DNA from: Utricularia gibba
Lineage: Eukaryota; Streptophyta; Magnoliopsida; Lamiales; Lentibulariaceae
DNA: 64,000 nucleotides
NCBI GenBank assembly: GCA_002189035.1
Contig: NEEC01000018.1
Location: 1,240,001-1,304,000, forward strand
Direction of reading: 5' to 3'
In this document: positions 34,901 through 46,644 of the stretch, in pieces
How positions within the stretch are numbered: position 1 is the stretch's first letter
Layout: each line of letters begins with the position of its first letter
Made by a program: the position numbers and the translations under genes
Notes under the pieces: model-generated
Seen by the model: only the letters and a program-made list of their open reading frames with translations
Databases searched by the model: none
What the model was told of the DNA's origin: nothing

Positions 34901-35083
34901 CCGTTAGGTTGGAGATTCCCGGTAACGTAGACGGGCGATAGCCGGTGATGGTCTTAATTGCCACGTGGTGGGTTGTGATTACCATCCGTTTGCCTAATCA
35001 GGCTCTTGATGACTCTGAACGGCATCGCCACGTGCCTGTCGCCGTTAACGGCGTGAGGACCACATAAAAGGGGCGATAACGGC
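34901..35083 (+). promoter_or_regulatory. KRP promoter: G-boxes and AACGG (MSA-like) motifs
   Basis: A sharp switch from AT-rich spacer to GC-rich sequence at about 34880 marks the promoter. G-box cores CACGTG lie at 34962-34967 (context CCACGTGG) and 35029-35034. AACGG cores, the centre of the MYB3R-bound mitosis-specific activator, occur inverted in CCGTTAGG at 34901-34908, in the palindrome GCCGTTAACGGC at 35041-35052 and in TAACGG at 35078-35083. The start codon is about 290 bases further on. Confidence 0.5.
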
Positions 35084-35375
35084 TTCCATAATTCTCCACA
35101 GTTGAGTTGGATCGACAATTGGCATCTTTTCCACAGTTTCCCGATTATACCCTCGCCTGTGCTTTCCTCTTAATCTCCACCGTCGGATGAAATTCCGTAT
35201 CTTTTTTCGCTTTCCGGTTTTGCCCCTGCTGTCATCTTCACCAACGCCGCAGTATTATAAGCCGGCCAACTGTGGCTACTGAAACTGCAGTGAGCTTCCC
35301 ACGCTTTTGATCGCGGTCTCTCAGATCCTCTTGTGCGTGGGTTGTGTGTGCGTAGTAGGAGATTGGAGATCGGAG

Positions 35376-36282
35376 ATGGGAGAGTACGTCAAGGAATGGG
35401 AGAAGGCGACGGTGAGGAGGGGCGGAGCTCCATCGGAGGAGAGCACGCGGTTAGTTTTTGGTACGAAGAGGAAGTTTCATTCCGATTTCGAATGTGAGAT
35501 GGCTGGAGGTTCGGAGGAGATGATGTCGCCGTCGGCGGAGACGACGTGTGCTTGCTCCGATTTCATGGTCGACGCGTCCGATGGAGGAGTTAACGAGGAG
35601 AGGCTGAGAGCGCTGAATCTGGAGGTGAAATTTTGAGATTCAAACGTGTGCCTGCATCAGTTTCCCCGTTTCTTCCGTAATTGACGGTGTTTTGCAGGAG
35701 AATTCCGTTGGTGTGGAGTCTAGGTCTGAAGACTGTGATTCTGTTCACGGATCTTACAGGTGAATCAGAACAAGCGCTTTCAGTCGTTCGCCTTGATTTT
35801 TCTTCTTCATCGGAGAAATTCACGTGGATGAGGATTTGAATTCGTTTTCTTTTCTACATTTCCCAGTGGAGAAGCGACTTCATCAAGCGAGCATTCTGGA
35901 GATTCCAAGGATCTGATAATACATTCTCCCTATTCATCGACGAATCCACGGCGACACTTGACACCTCCTCCTCGAACAACTCCATCGGTGAAGATCGACG
36001 TCATGCCATCAACAGCGGCGCTGGAGGAGTTCTTCTCTGCGGCGGAGAAGTACGAGCAAAAACGCTTCATGAAAAAGTGAGTTCCCATTCAAATCACCAC
36101 AAAATATCGGCGCCTCCGTCGGCGTGCGCCGGGCGCATTTTAGACAATTCCCCATGTTTCCTTCCACTCAAAAACCAACAAAAAAAAACTCATGATTGGG
36201 AATGCCGTGTAGGTACAACTACGATGTCGTGAAGGACGTTCCACTAGAGGGGAGATACCAGTGGGTCCCCTTACATCCATAG
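35376..36282 (+). CDS. KRP: Cyclin-dependent kinase inhibitor, ICK/KRP family
   Basis: Nuclear inhibitor of CDKA-cyclin D complexes that restrains G1/S and promotes endoreduplication. Four exons join in phase to 196 residues: 35376-35624, 35698-35759, 35867-36076 and 36213-36282. The family-defining inhibitory C-terminus is complete: LEEFFSAAEKYEQKRFMKKY followed by NYDVVKDVPLEGRYQWVPL near the end. A Ser-rich stretch and RRHLTPPPRTTPS precede it. The N-terminus starts MGEYVKEWEKATVRR, slightly unlike the usual MGKYxRK. A longer frame with an upstream ATG (35307) encodes hydrophobic residues and was not chosen. The paralogue (KRP3, 4 or 5 type) is not resolved. Confidence 0.94.
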
Positions 36283-37713
36283 ATTAAAGGAGACTTGCTG
36301 CCCAAACCAAGAACAAGGCATCTCCTTCTCCGGGTTCCACTCCATTACTGTCTTCTTTAGTTTGCATTCATTCTAGCGTGCTCAGCTTTCTTCCTACCCG
36401 TTTGCATCCCAGAGCTAGCTCTAAATCTTCTTCGCTCCTGGTTTCGTGTATGTACCTCACTCCTCATTTCCTAATTCTCCCGGTGGTACGGGACTGGTTC
36501 GTATAGTCAGCGTGGCAGTGGTTGTGGACTGACTAGACTTGAAAAAGGCTTGCCGGGAGTGACATTTTTCTTGGTTGCTATTTGCACGGGCCTTCGGAGT
36601 ACAATTGTAGTTGGAGGCTTGTTGTTTTCTAGTGTTCGTTGCCTAGTTCTCATGAAAAGCTGCAACTTAAATCTGGGTGTCAGAGGAGATGAGATGACTG
36701 TTGCTGAAGAAAGATAAAAAGCTCAGCGCAGCTCAGCTCGGTTCTAAATCCCACCACTCCACTTTTGCCTCTCTCCTTCCCTCTCATTCCAAACGGAAAA
36801 ATTCCTACCTTTTCCTTTATCCATCGCCCCACACTTTTCATTCATTCCCTTTCCCCGCCACGCCTTTTCATCCACATTTTAAAATCACTCTTCACTAGAC
36901 AACACCCGAGTTGGATTTGATCAAGTATTGATCCATTAATTGAGATTATTTCTCAAAATTGGTATAGCTATTAGGTACTGGAACTGCCCCAGTTGAAGGG
37001 GCTGGAGCTGTACTGGAATTGAAGCTAGGAGCCTTGAATTTGGCGATGGGGATAATAAATTGGTACTGCGGTGGCCGTAAATGTGTGTTACCTACCTACA
37101 TGGGGTAGTGGTGCTGGTTTCCCACTTTCCACTTTCTACTTTCTACCCCCACTCCCTCGCAGAATGTTAATAATGGCTGGCAACACACCAGGAATCTTCC
37201 TCTGATGACTCCAATGCAGCAGCCGAGACAAGTAATGAATAGCTGCAGTTACTTTTGGATGGAGGAGCCATGGAGGCAAAGTGGTGTGCACGTGGGCACT
37301 ATCCACTGACTAGTCCTCTTCCATGTGCCTTCCATCTCATGGATAGACACCCTTCCTGTTGCAGCCCAATTTTCTCTCTTGTTTTGGAATGAAACAGAGA
37401 GAAGCACAACACGAATGAGGATGATGGATGGGCTTCAGTTACTTCCAGAATGTTGTGGTCTTTTTTGAAGTGGACGCAGTGGGGGCTTTAGGGATTTGTC
37501 AGATAGCCCAATCCCACTTGTGTTAATTGATTATACTCTGGGCTTTGAGGGACTCAGTCCAGACACTCTCGTTTTGATCAAGTGCTGGGCTTTAAGTATG
37601 GCATAGTAGTAGTAGGCAGCAGTACAGAGATTTTGAAGAGAGCTATTGCTGTTTTATTGAATCTGTAGTACCACCAACTCCAGGTACAGGCCCGAGGGAG
37701 GATGTGGAACAAG
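36283..37713. other. KRP 3' region and spacer
   Basis: About 1.4 kb of balanced composition between two convergent genes. It presumably includes both 3' untranslated regions. No further gene is supported. Confidence 0.4.
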
Positions 37714-38664
37714 TCACTGATCGTTGATGAAAGAAGCGACTTTCTTGAAGAAGCTTTTGCTCTTCTCGCTGCTGGGAAAGAGCACACTGTATACATGGTT
37801 TTCTCCTTCTGAGTCGATCAGCTCAGCTTCTCCTTCCCATCCGGATTCCTTCAATCCTTGTTTGTAAAGTAGAGCTCGCCCTCTCAGGAAATCATGCTCG
37901 GCGGTGAAGATGAGCAGCTTTTTGAGTTTCAAATCGCGCAGGTTTTCGTCCTTCAGAGGATTGTTTCTGGGATCATCGAGCCCCGTTGCTCCATTCCAAA
38001 CATACATGCAGAGTCTGTCAACGAAGTCTTTGCCGTGAAGTGGGTGATCTTTCTCACTCACTAGGCATTCTTCGCCGTTGAAGAATGGGCAGTTCAGGAT
38101 AGCTCCGATCACCTTGATGGAACCCAGGGGTTCAATGGAGGCGCGGAGGGAGACGTAGTGGGCGAGATTCCCTCCAGCGCTGTCCCCGGCGATGAATACG
38201 CGGTTCAGGTCTGCGAATTCGGAGATCCACTCCTCGCCGCCGGCTCCACACGCGATCCATTTCAGAGCTAGCCATGAATCCTCGTGTGCCGCCGGGAGTG
38301 GGTGCTCGGGGGCTAATCTGTACTCAACGGAAACCGCCACGACGTTCGCCTCCGCCGTGGTAGTTCTCAAATGGGCATCGTAGAGTGCCCCAAACGCAGA
38401 TTCGGTGACGAAACCGCCGCCGTGGAAGTAAACGAGAAGCGGCAGTTTCTGAGACGGAAGTGGAGAGCCAGGGAGGTACACACGAGCAGAGATAGGGATC
38501 TCAGAGTCGATTACGACGTCCTTTGAACGGACTCCGGTGAGTGAGTCCTCAGAGGCCGGCACTCTGGGGGCGGCAATGAGCCTCTCCACTCGGCCGTCTC
38601 TGTACTGCCGGAAAATGGGAGAGAAATCATGCAGGATATCGGTGGATTCTTCAGTCGCCATCAC
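37714..38664 (-). CDS. Plant carboxylesterase (CXE, alpha/beta hydrolase)
   Basis: Intronless gene for a 316-residue alpha/beta hydrolase of the hormone-sensitive-lipase-like CXE family, to which gibberellin receptor GID1 and 2-hydroxyisoflavanone dehydratase also belong. The oxyanion-hole motif HGGG is at residues 81-84. The nucleophile elbow GDSAGGN puts the catalytic Ser at 162. The catalytic Asp is at 258 (AEHDFL) and His at 290 (ENHVY). The complete Ser-Asp-His triad argues for an active esterase rather than a GID1-type receptor (His replaced) or a dehydratase (Thr in place of Ser). No signal peptide is visible, so it is probably cytosolic. The natural substrate cannot be inferred. Two adjacent ATGs open the frame. 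Confidence 0.95.
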   Translation of the reverse strand: MMATEESTDILHDFSPIFRQYRDGRVERLIAAPRVPASEDSLTGVRSKDVVIDSEIPISARVYLPGSPLPSQKLPLLVYFHGGGFVTESAFGALYDAHLRTTTAEANVVAVSVEYRLAPEHPLPAAHEDSWLALKWIACGAGGEEWISEFADLNRVFIAGDSAGGNLAHYVSLRASIEPLGSIKVIGAILNCPFFNGEECLVSEKDHPLHGKDFVDRLCMYVWNGATGLDDPRNNPLKDENLRDLKLKKLLIFTAEHDFLRGRALLYKQGLKESGWEGEAELIDSEGENHVYSVLFPSSEKSKSFFKKVASFINDQ

Positions 38665-39348
38665 CGCCCTTCCCCGCGAGAACTTACTGGTTTCCCGTTA
38701 CTGCGCGCAAAGCCACTTATATCGCAGCGATTGGTTTGGCAACGCCTACCGCGTACTTTACAATTCTCACCGAACAACCGTCCAGTTAAAAGATACGTGC
38801 CTAACCAACTCCACACAAATTGGACGGCGTTGATATGCTTACACGTTCCTATGTTAGAAATATAGCAATTTGTAAAACATTTGCATAATTATTTTTAAGA
38901 ATATTTTTATTTAAGGTAGATTTTTTAATAAGTAATATTTTTTTTTTTTGAAAAAAGTGGGAGGAGTTAGTAATATTTTTTTTTCAAATTTATGAAATAT
39001 AATATGATTTCAAATATCTATTTATAAAATCTACTTGTTAAAAATGATTTTAATTTTAATTTCATGATATATATTTATCAAATTTGAATATATCACTACC
39101 TTTATTTCTCAATTATTACAATTTTTCTGAACTAAAATGTTTTTTTTCTTAAAAGTTGCACTAAAATGGAAAAGGATATGCTGAAATTTTAATTAATAAT
39201 TTATTTGAAAATTAAAATTAAAAATTAAGATTTAAAATTTTTAGGCTGGAGATGTTCTGTACTATTGCTCTTGGAAGTTCTGTACCAGATACCCTTCGTA
39301 CGAACCAATAAACAGAAGCAAAGAACTGCAGTCTTGGCTCAAGCTAAG
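38665..39348. other. CXE upstream region and AT-rich spacer
   Basis: CXE leader and promoter to about 38830, then AT-rich sequence, then the 3' region of OTP51. No further gene. Confidence 0.4.
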
Positions 39349-41820
39349 TCACAGAGCCAAAATCTCTTGTGTATCATTATCTGAATAACTGCTACTCAAG
39401 TTACAGTTTTCGGTTTCTGGAATTCCCTCAGGCTGCTCCGATCCTCCTGCTTCTAGAGATTCCTTGAGATCTGCAATCACAAATGGCTCCACTAGTTCCC
39501 AAAACTCTGCTGCATGGGTTCCCAGAAATCCTACCCAAAAGGCATTCCCCTTCCTTTTCACTAGGCAGTTAAGTGATTTCGCCTTCAAGGACTTTGCCAT
39601 CCTTGCAACATCATCCTCTGGGAACCTCAACCTGAGCAGGATATCCCCAGATGATGTCCTGTAGCCACTGTACATATACCAATAGGCGAGGCTCCGAGGC
39701 GTGAGCCACCGGTGGATCAGCTTTGGAATTGCAGGGGCCTGCATTGGCCAAAACTGCTCTGCGTAGAACTTGTAATGAGAGTGGAATATGGTTGAGAAGT
39801 TACTTGGGATATTGTTGTCATCCTCAACAAGCATTTGAAATGATATCCACTCGTGGAATTGGTTGTATATGTGTCTCTTTAGATATGAATGAATCTTGGA
39901 ATCCTCTCTGAACATGAAATTGATGGCGTAGCTTCTTTGGTCTTCATCTTGTTGAAAAGATACCCCACCCAACAGTAAGCCGATAAGTATCTCTCTCTGA
40001 TCTTTGGTGAGCTTTGGGCCAACTGGCTTCATGATTTCATTGTCTCTTGTGTTCAGTAAAGTCTGGAGCTTCTCCATTACAAGTGATTCAACTTCATATT
40101 TCTTCTCGCACATGAACTCATATATCTTCTTTGCCTTGGCGTTGTTGCCACTGTTGAGATAGCCAACCAAAATGGTGTTGCATGATTTGGAATTGATTCC
40201 GATCGCTTCATCGGCATGCATCCGGCAAAAGATTGACTCTGCCCTCTCAAGATTCTTTGATTCAACCAAAGACTTCAAGTACATGTTGTAAAGTGTTTGA
40301 TTAGGAGTGCCTTTAGCCAGACATTGGAAGAAAGTGGACTCAATTTTATCATGCATCTGTAACTTCTCATACATCTCCATCATATCCAAGAATGAGCGCA
40401 TCAAGGGATTCATTCCACTCTTTATGAAGTCACTCATCACAGATTCAGCGAGCACTGTCTTTTGACCCTTGCATAAAATCTCAATGATCTTGTAATACCA
40501 AATCAAGTTGGATAAACCCTGTTCTTGCATACTTTTGAAGATCTCCAGCGATTTCACGGGCTCCCCAGATCTCGAATACGCCTCCATCATATACAGAACG
40601 GCTTGACTTGGAGGTTTACTACCAGAAGAAAGAATACTTGCCCAAGTTCTTTCAGCTTCTGAGACATCCCCATCCTTAGAACTGGCTCGCAGAACAGAAA
40701 CAAGAACTTCTGTACTCTCTTTAACACCCATTGATCTCAATGCTGCTCTTAGTGATACAATCCTATCTTTGTCTATCACATCTTGATAGCTATGCAACCA
40801 TATAAGGCCACCATATATATCCTTGTGTATTTTTAATCCACTTGCCTCCATGTTATGGACGACAAACTCAGCTTGTCTCAAATATCGTTTACTGGACTCA
40901 CCAGTCCCACTCACCAGAGCTCGAAAGAGGGAGTTGTGCAAGCTTAGCCGTGGTTGGTAACCACCCAAGTGGATCATTTGATTGTATACTTCGCAAGCTT
41001 TATCCAAACAATCTGAACCAGATGAACTAAGGTACGCCACAATCAGAATGTGATACGTGGATTCGCAAGGGATCTTCCCTTGGTTCACGATGCTGTCAAA
41101 TATCTCACGACATTTTAAGTGTTTCCTTTCCTTGCCCACGAAATCTGCCAACTTGGTGGCTAGAGCAAAATCGAATCTGTACCAATGCTGCTTCATCATC
41201 CACTGGTAAACCTGAGCCGTCCAGATCATTCACACTATCAACCACATGAAAGATTTTCATATCCTATTTGAATCAGCAGGCTATGCAACAACACCAGTAA
41301 ATCATCGAATTATATATCGTAGAGGGGAAGAGATGCTTACCCTGTATGCGGACTCATTTTCGCGAATTCTCATGCAATGAACAGCAATATAGGCGCAATC
41401 ATCTTGTCGAATCCATTTTCTTTGCGCACTGAGAATCCGAATAAAGGTTCCAGATCTGTGCGCCGGAAGTTCTTTGCACAGCCACGCCAATTTCGTCCTC
41501 CGCCATTGCTCCGGCAGCTCCTCCAGCTCCTTCACCTCCACCGTCGGCGACTCTAGCTTTTTCAAATCACTTAATCCCACAGTGCCATCGAAATCGAAAC
41601 TCCAAGTCTCTCCCATAAAGTCATATCCATTCTGTTCCTCTTGACTCTGGATGCTGGAAGCTACATCCTCCGCGGAAGGAGATGATTTAAGTGACGGAAG
41701 GCGCCTTAGGCACGGTTTTAGCAGAAGGCCACTAGCAAAGCCGCGCCTGCTGTTCAATTTCTGGTGGCTTGCAGTTACAGGTAGAATCTGAAAGCTGAAG
41801 TAATGAATGCTCCGGAGCAT
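39349..41820 (-). CDS. OTP51: PPR protein with LAGLIDADG domain, OTP51-like
   Basis: Chloroplast RNA-splicing factor; in Arabidopsis OTP51 is required for splicing of ycf3 intron 2 and thus for photosystem I assembly. Two exons, 41341-41820 and 39349-41211, join in phase (AGG|GTAAGC to CTCAG|GTTTAC) to 780 residues. The N-terminal 40 or so residues fit a transit peptide. A block of PPR repeats occupies roughly residues 190-540 (for example [20 protein letters not shown] and [20 protein letters not shown]). The C-terminal third holds the degenerate LAGLIDADG-type endonuclease domain starting [16 protein letters not shown], followed by [20 protein letters not shown]. This PPR plus LAGLIDADG fusion is specific to OTP51. 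The product is somewhat shorter than the Arabidopsis protein. The start is 556 bases from the divergent SWIM gene. Confidence 0.93.
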
Positions 41821-42136
41821 CGCAGTCGTGGCTCCGCCGTGCCGTTGAAATATTTCACTTCCGCCCCTATCTCCTCAGCTTTCGGAAAATGAACGCAACT
41901 CACTGCAGCCCAATTAAATGGCCCGAAAAGAACATCAGTTATATCACGGCATGGCCCAGTTCCATATCTCTCCTTAAAAGGCGGTGGAGGCCCAATCCTT
42001 AATATGGGCTCTATGTGCAGCATTTTCGGGCTGTTCGTTCAAGCACAATAGGAGAAAACGAAGACCGAAGGATTCCGTAGAGGCCGGAGGGGTTTGCTAG
42101 CATCTCTGGTTGGGGTTGAGCTCCCGCGTTCATGAG

Positions 42137-42376
42137 GTGAGCGTAAGTCAAATCGATGTTGCCTTGAATTGTTTGCCGGAATTCTCTTTGTCCATAGCTT
42201 TGTGGTTTTTTTCTACTTTTGCTGTCCGCAAAAGTTGGTTTTGTAGACGAATTTTTGTTCAACTTCGTTTAGTTGTCACGAAGTTTTCTTTTGATATTTG
42301 GAAAGGCAGGGTTGCAGTTACGTTCATGGTATTTTCTGTGAAGCCATGCTAGTTTCGTTTGATGCATGTTCTGCAG
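42137..42376 (+). other. Probable 5' UTR intron of the SWIM gene
   Basis: A GAG|GTGAGC donor at 42137 and a TTCTGCAG acceptor ending at 42376, immediately before the start codon, fit a leader intron. This is inference from splice-site quality; no transcript was seen. Confidence 0.45.
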
Positions 42377-44980
42377 ATGGCTAGATGGGATGAGATTCTG
42401 TCCTTGCCAATACAGAACCCGCCGGCCCTGGAGTTCTCATCGGCTGAACTCGTCTGGTCCAAGATTGAAGGTTGGCGGGACAACATAGACAGACTTGCTC
42501 TAATACCCTTTGCCCGAGTTGGTGATTTTGTGAGGGGAGAATCAAACAACAGCGAATGCCCAACGAAATTTCATGTCGAGGCCAGGAGAAGACGTACTCC
42601 ACAGATGTCTTGCAAGCCAAAAGTTGATGGAATTCTTGAATACATCCTGTAAGCTCTACTGTGCTATGTAGATATTTTTTCTCTTGTTACAGTAGTTCTA
42701 TGACCACTGCAAGAATTTGGGATACCTATACCTGTTTGTTACCTTTGACAGGTATTGGTGCTCTTTTGGCCCTGATGATCACAGAAAGGGTGGTGTTATT
42801 CGTCCTAGCAGGAACACATATGTGCCAAAAAACAAACCTTCTGGTCGGCCAAACACAAAGAGAGGCTGTACCTGCCATTTTATAGTCAAACGTTTGATTG
42901 CAGACCCATCAGTGGCGCTAGTCATATATAATCAAGATATGCATGTCGATAAGAAGGGGCTTCCCTGCCATGGTCCTCAGGACAAGAAAGCAGTAGGGAC
43001 TCGTGCTATGTATGCTCCATATATCTCAGAAGAGCTTCGCCTTCGTGTCTTGTCTCTTCTTCATGTTGGGGTCTCTGTGGAAACTATCATGCAAAGACAT
43101 AATGAATCAGTTGAGAAACAAGGAGGTCCATGTAATAGAGATGATCTTTTGACCCACAGATATGTCCGAAGGCAAGAAAGAAGTATTCGAAGATCTATAT
43201 ATGAACTTGATGGAGATGATGCTGTTAGTGTTAGCATGTGGGCTGAAAGCCACCCAAGTAGTGTTTTCTTTTATGCAGATTTCTCTGATTCTGACACGTT
43301 TGTCCTGGGAATTCAAACAGAATGGCAGTTGCAGCAAATGATTCGATTTGGAAATTGCCGCCTACTTGCCTACATATCTAATATTGGTTCAAATAAGCTA
43401 AAGGTATTTCACTAAACTTTAATGTGTGATCAGATCGCATATCCATCAAGTTCCTTACAGTAGCCTAAGTTTTTCTCTTGAAATGTATCCAGTATCCTGT
43501 TAGTAGTCTTGTCGTGTTCAACACTGATAACAAGGCCATTCCAGTTGCATGGATAATTACTCCTACATTTTCCAGTGGAGATATACACAGATGGATGCGG
43601 CCTTTGTATGCTAGAGTTACCGCTAAAGATCCTTCTTGGAAGTTAGCCGGTTTTGTCGTAGATGAACCTTCAGCAGATATATTAGCAATCAGGTTTCCTG
43701 GATATTTCCCTTTTAACACATATGCATCTTTATCTGCATAACCTGCTCTTTAATCTTCTTTTCCTTTCCAGGGACGTATTTCGTTGCTCAGTATTGATAT
43801 CCTTTTGGCGTGTTCGTCGAGCATGGCTCAAGAATCTGATGAAAAGATGCGCAGAGATTGAAACCCGTTGCGATATAGCAAACAAGCTTTGTCTAGCTAT
43901 TGTTGGCATCTGCAAGAAAAGTGGCACCGTGGATGCCTTTACAGACTTGGAGGATTTTTCACGAGCTGCAGATTTCATGGACTACTTCAAAGCGGTTTGG
44001 GGTCCAAGGATGGGTAAGCCATCCATTTGAAACTGAAACTGAGGGAATCAAATTTAGTCATTCTCTGATGCCTTTCCCTTATGCTATTCTTCTCACCAGG
44101 TACATGGGCGCATGCGCTGCAGTCTTTTCCTCTCGCCAGCTTGGAAACATGTACGGCATTGGAGCTCTACCATAACCAACTGAAGCTCAGGCTAATGAAC
44201 GAAAAAGATCAAGATGTCTACAACCGTGTCGACTGGCTCGTGAACAAGCTCTGGACCAAGGTGCATTCATACTTTTGGCTTGATGAGTATTCTGAGAAGG
44301 ACTACTTTGCACGCTATTGGAAAGATGAGTGGATGACTTGCCCAACAGCTTGGCGTAAGTCATTACAGATCCCAGATGCACAGGTTATCATAGAAGGGAG
44401 CCTTGTAAAAGTCTTGGAAGCGAAGAATCCTGGCACAGTTCATACAGTACTGAACCCTGGTTCGGAATATGCAATCTGCAATTGCAGTTGGTCAAGAGCT
44501 GGGAACTTATGCGAGCATTCCTTGAAGGTGATCAGACATTTCCGGGGCAAGGGGGCAGTGACGCCATCTGCAAGTATGTTCCACTACCATCGAGCCCTGG
44601 TTGATATGCTCAAGTGCCCGCTGTATGATTCTCTTATCCGTGATCATGCTGTTTCATTATCCATGTGGGCACAAGTGCAGTTGAATGCACATATAAGCCG
44701 GCATGACTCCCCAGTGGACACCTTGGAGCAGAGAACAGCATGCTCATCTGCAGAGACTGTAGTTCAAACTGCAGTTCATCCAAGCTCATCCTCGCAAGCT
44801 GACAATCGGTCAACAATGAAGCGCAAGCAAACAGAACCTGAACCAGGGGAAAGTGTTGCTACCTCTGCTGCAGGTGCAAAGCAGAATCCTGGCTTCACCT
44901 ACCAACGTTTCACGGTGGGGAAATACCGTAAGAAGGGAACTCAAGCCATGCCGGCATGTATATCAGGTTCAACATATTAA
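42377..44980 (+). CDS. SWIM zinc-finger protein related to MULE transposases
   Basis: Large plant protein of the SWIM zinc-finger family (relatives of Arabidopsis At1g60560-type proteins; that match is from memory). Five exons join in phase to 748 residues: 42377-42648, 42752-43403, 43493-43692, 43772-44013 and 44100-44980. An N-terminal FAR1-like region with CTCHFIVKRL is followed by a transposase-like middle (VFFYADFSDSDTF, AIPVAWIITPTFSSGDIHRW, WKLAGFVVDEPSADILAIR). The SWIM motif CxCx8CxH is at ICNCSWSRAGNLCEHSLK in the last exon. The tail is Ser/Lys-rich. The architecture suggests domestication from a Mutator-like element; intact introns, splice phases and long frames argue for a functional host gene. 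Molecular role unknown. It shares a short divergent promoter with OTP51. Confidence 0.88.
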
Positions 44981-46184
44981 AGCAGGAATTCATGTTACAT
45001 GGGGGAACAAAATAGAATGCACCCGCCTCCATAGATTGCTGAGCTTCCTCAAAGGTTGTACATGCATTGCAGATTTCCAAAGAAATAGTTCATTCATTCA
45101 TTTCTTTTGGAGCATCTTCTTCTGTTAAGTGAAACAGCAGGTACAATGTAGGCAATTCACAATGGGAGACAAGAAGGGTACAGAAACTGCAGATACTATT
45201 TACAGGAGATTCAAATCATCAAGGTGCAGTAAATGAAGTAGCCACAATCACGTAGCTCAGGAACTGGAGGCCATCTTCCATTTCCACCAAGGCTACCCTG
45301 CGGGTTCAACAAGAAGATGTTCAGTAAACATATTGGCTTTCTCTTGGACTGATTTCTCTGAAAGGACATCCTGTGTAGCTGCCGCGATGCTTTTCATTCA
45401 TTGTAGCCAATTAGGCCACAGTTATGTCCAATATGCCTGAGCTGAGGAATGGCATTCATCAAGGAGAGGGAGATATATTATTGAAAAAAATGAATTTTGC
45501 AAGAGAAATCCAAGATGGGATAACCAGTAATGAAACTATTGGAACACTGATTCCATGTTCCTAATTACAGAGGCTGCCTGTCTTCTGACAATTTTAGCTC
45601 TTTCCAAGAAGTTTCCTCTGGCCAATCGACTTTCATCATCTCCACCTCTGGAACTTGCCCTTCAGTCGAGTTACAAATCATTGACTTTGGTGGCATCAGA
45701 TCATGAAACGTCGTTGACAGAGAAATCTAATTTAACGATAAAAATAGAAATGACAAGAGTAATTGTTTTATATTTATTTATATCACATTTTTAATTATAT
45801 TTAAAAATTATTTTTATCAAAAAAAGAAATGGAAATATGAAATATTTTGTGTAAAATTATTTTTGATAAGAATAGAAGTAAAAATAGCATCCAAAAAATT
45901 TCCAAAACAGTTTAAAATGAAATTAATTGAGATTTTGTGGTCAAAATGAAATTTATAGAGAATTTCGGATTCTCTCCAGAAATTGTGTTTTGTAACCCAA
46001 TCAGTATAAGCAATGGATTCGGCACAGCTCAGCCAGCCACATCACCTTCCTCTTATCTCTCCCGTGGCTACTGCGCGCACGGAAGCCAATCACTTCGTCA
46101 TCTCATCCCATCTCACGCACACCCTTTTCTTTTCCACACACGCTGCACTACTCAATCTTCTCTGCAGGGAAAAATCCAGAGTAG
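44981..46184. other. Spacer with a palindromic AT-rich patch
   Basis: Probable 3' region of the SWIM gene, then spacer. Bases 45740-45915 are AT-rich and partly palindromic (TTTTTATC...GATAAAAATA-type pairing) and could be a diverged relative of the MITE family described at 7691. No gene supported. Confidence 0.35.
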
Positions 46185-46257
46185 GTAAGAGGATCTAGAT
46201 TTCAAAGGAAAAACCTTCGTTTGTGCATGCATCTCTTCACCATCTTTTTCCCCGCAG
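46185..46257 (+). other. Probable 5' UTR intron of PetM gene
   Basis: A GTAG|GTAAGA donor at 46185 and a pyrimidine-rich CCCCGCAG acceptor ending at 46257 define a short intron of 73 bases, 21 bases before the start codon. Inference from sequence only. Confidence 0.5.
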
Positions 46258-46278
46258 GTTATCGGCGAACTCCCAACA

Positions 46279-46644
46279 ATGGCAACTGCATCAACACTTT
46301 ACACGGTGAGCATCCCCGCGGCAGCCGTCGCGTCCACTGAGAAACTCTCACGGACGCCAGCGAAAGTGAAGTACATCAATGGGCTGAAGTCATTTTGTGG
46401 GCTCAGGGCAGATAACAAATTGGCGGCCTTAGCTTCTCCCATTTCCACTGATCAGTGCTTTGCCAAGATCGTGAGTTGCTTGAAAGCGCCAGCGCAGGGC
46501 AAAAGGGGCGGCGCCCTTTCATCCACTTGCAATGCTGTAGAGGAGATTTTCCGGATCGCAGCAATTATCCCCGGTCTAGTCCTCGTCGGAGTTGCCGTCG
46601 GGTTTGTGCTTCTTCGACTCGAAGCTTCTCTGGAGGAAGAGTAA
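46279..46644 (+). CDS. PETM: Cytochrome b6f complex subunit 7, plastid precursor (PetM)
   Basis: Small single-span subunit of the thylakoid cytochrome b6f complex, nuclear-encoded. The 121-residue precursor begins [20 protein letters not shown], a Ser/Ala-rich transit peptide, and carries the conserved pre-region [19 protein letters not shown]. The mature part is about 34 residues, containing [20 protein letters not shown] and [13 protein letters not shown], the PetM membrane helix with acidic tail. No coding intron. The start context AACAATGGC is a strong plant initiation site. Confidence 0.93.
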   Translation: MATASTLYTVSIPAAAVASTEKLSRTPAKVKYINGLKSFCGLRADNKLAALASPISTDQCFAKIVSCLKAPAQGKRGGALSSTCNAVEEIFRIAAIIPGLVLVGVAVGFVLLRLEASLEEE

